Below, in pieces: positions 63,653 to 64,000 of a stretch of 64,000 nt of DNA. Below the pieces are notes generated by a model. It was given only the letters and a program-made list of their open reading frames with translations, made no database searches and was not told the origin of the DNA. Numbering within the stretch: position 1 is the stretch's first letter; the number at the start of each line of letters is the position of its first letter. Made by a program: the position numbers and the translations under genes. The DNA is from Scleroderma bovista (taxonomy: Eukaryota; Basidiomycota; Agaricomycetes; Boletales; Sclerodermataceae), in assembly GCA_037178675.1 (NCBI GenBank), contig JAYMGJ010000099.1:1-64000 (forward strand). Reading direction: 5' to 3'.

Positions 63653-64000
63653 GTTGACTCTGGAAGTGCACCCAAGGAGGCCCGCCTCAACATGTCCGCT
63701 CTTTTCGACCCAAATTCCCTTATGCCATATGTTTCCCTTTTATCTCCTGATATACCTAAAATCCGCGCTCTTGTGGACTCCGGGTCCACACATTGTTTTG
63801 TAGATTTACAATTCGCGCACAAAAACAACCTTACCTCTTACTCCGTCTCTCCCATCCAACTCCAGCTATTTGATGGTACATCAAACTATGTAATTACTCA
63901 AGCCATTGATTTATCAGTGAAGTTCCCTGCATCCGGTGATGTCACCCCCATGACTTTTTATCTCGCTCCATTGGATTCTGAATGCTCGATTGTCCTTGGA
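63653..64000 (+). CDS. Gypsy B2 pol, protease part (partial)
   Basis: Open frame to the window end with EARLNMSALFDPNSLMPYVS, the retropepsin site IRALVDSGSTHCFVD and FDGTSNYVITQAIDLSVKFP. It is uninterrupted as far as visible and corresponds to 37461-37,100 of gypsy B1. Confidence 0.85.

Larger units (their letters stand above)
61537..64000 (+). mobile_element. Ty3/gypsy chromovirus family B, second copy (B2), runs off the window
   Basis: Plus-strand copy of the family seen inverted at 29840-37461: 5' LTR, gag and the start of pol. Gag has a stop and a frameshift. The protease part matches gypsy B1 closely (EARLN...SALFDPNSLMPYV against SALYDPNSLMPHV). RT and beyond lie outside the window. 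Confidence 0.9.

Noticed and set aside
1..64000. tRNA or rRNA genes
   Set aside because: No A-box/B-box pair with a cloverleaf and no rRNA-like conserved stretch was noticed. The initiator-tRNA match occurs only as 14-base primer sites.

Overview
The window comes from a filamentous fungus, almost certainly a mushroom-forming basidiomycete (Agaricomycetes). The genes are split by many 45-60 bp introns, and the host genes and transposon families (Plavaka, KDZ, fungal chromoviral gypsy, copia) are typical of these genomes. It is not bacterial: there are no operons or ribosome binding sites, and I recognised no rRNA or tRNA gene.

Host island (1 to about 7,690). A kinase gene with an HGD-type catalytic loop (794-1883, minus) is followed by the broken 5' end of a vacuolar-type Ca2+ P-type ATPase (2325-3424, minus). 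Next come an intact three-exon gene for the mitochondrial ubiquinol-cytochrome c chaperone Cbp3 (4062-5355, plus) and an intact seven-exon ZIP metal transporter gene (5617-6945, minus).

Transposon sea (7,691 to 64,000). (1) A Plavaka DNA transposon, 7691-19802, has perfect 30-bp terminal inverted repeats, a dead transposase gene and a divergent companion gene. A copia element (copia A, 7817-13307) is nested in it. (2) A chromoviral gypsy element, gypsy A, lies at 20321-28121 with TSD GTGAT. Its gag gene is split by an unclassified 2.27 kb insertion. (3) Gypsy B1 (29840-37461, minus, 5' end missing) carries an antisense gene behind its pol and is split by a 1.94 kb solo LTR containing 41 perfect copies of a 17-bp repeat. 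(4) A 24 kb composite block (37462-61536) contains a KDZ transposase gene, several accessory genes, minisatellites and large inverted repeats. It is interrupted by a hollowed-out copia B' element (38362-42042), a second solo LTR (46824-48121) and a near full-length copia B (52720-58628) that splits the KDZ gene exactly. (5) A second gypsy B copy (B2) starts at 61537 on the plus strand and runs off the window.

Most insertion boundaries were fixed by 5-bp target-site duplications and, in three cases, by the interrupted reading frame rejoining across the duplication. Almost every transposon gene carries stops or frameshifts, so the window reads as a layered graveyard. The most interesting signal is a small gene type with a Zn2Cys6-like cysteine pattern next to a coiled coil. 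It occurs antisense inside a gypsy element, again in the KDZ-containing block, and as a degenerate half-motif in a 1.25 kb palindrome.
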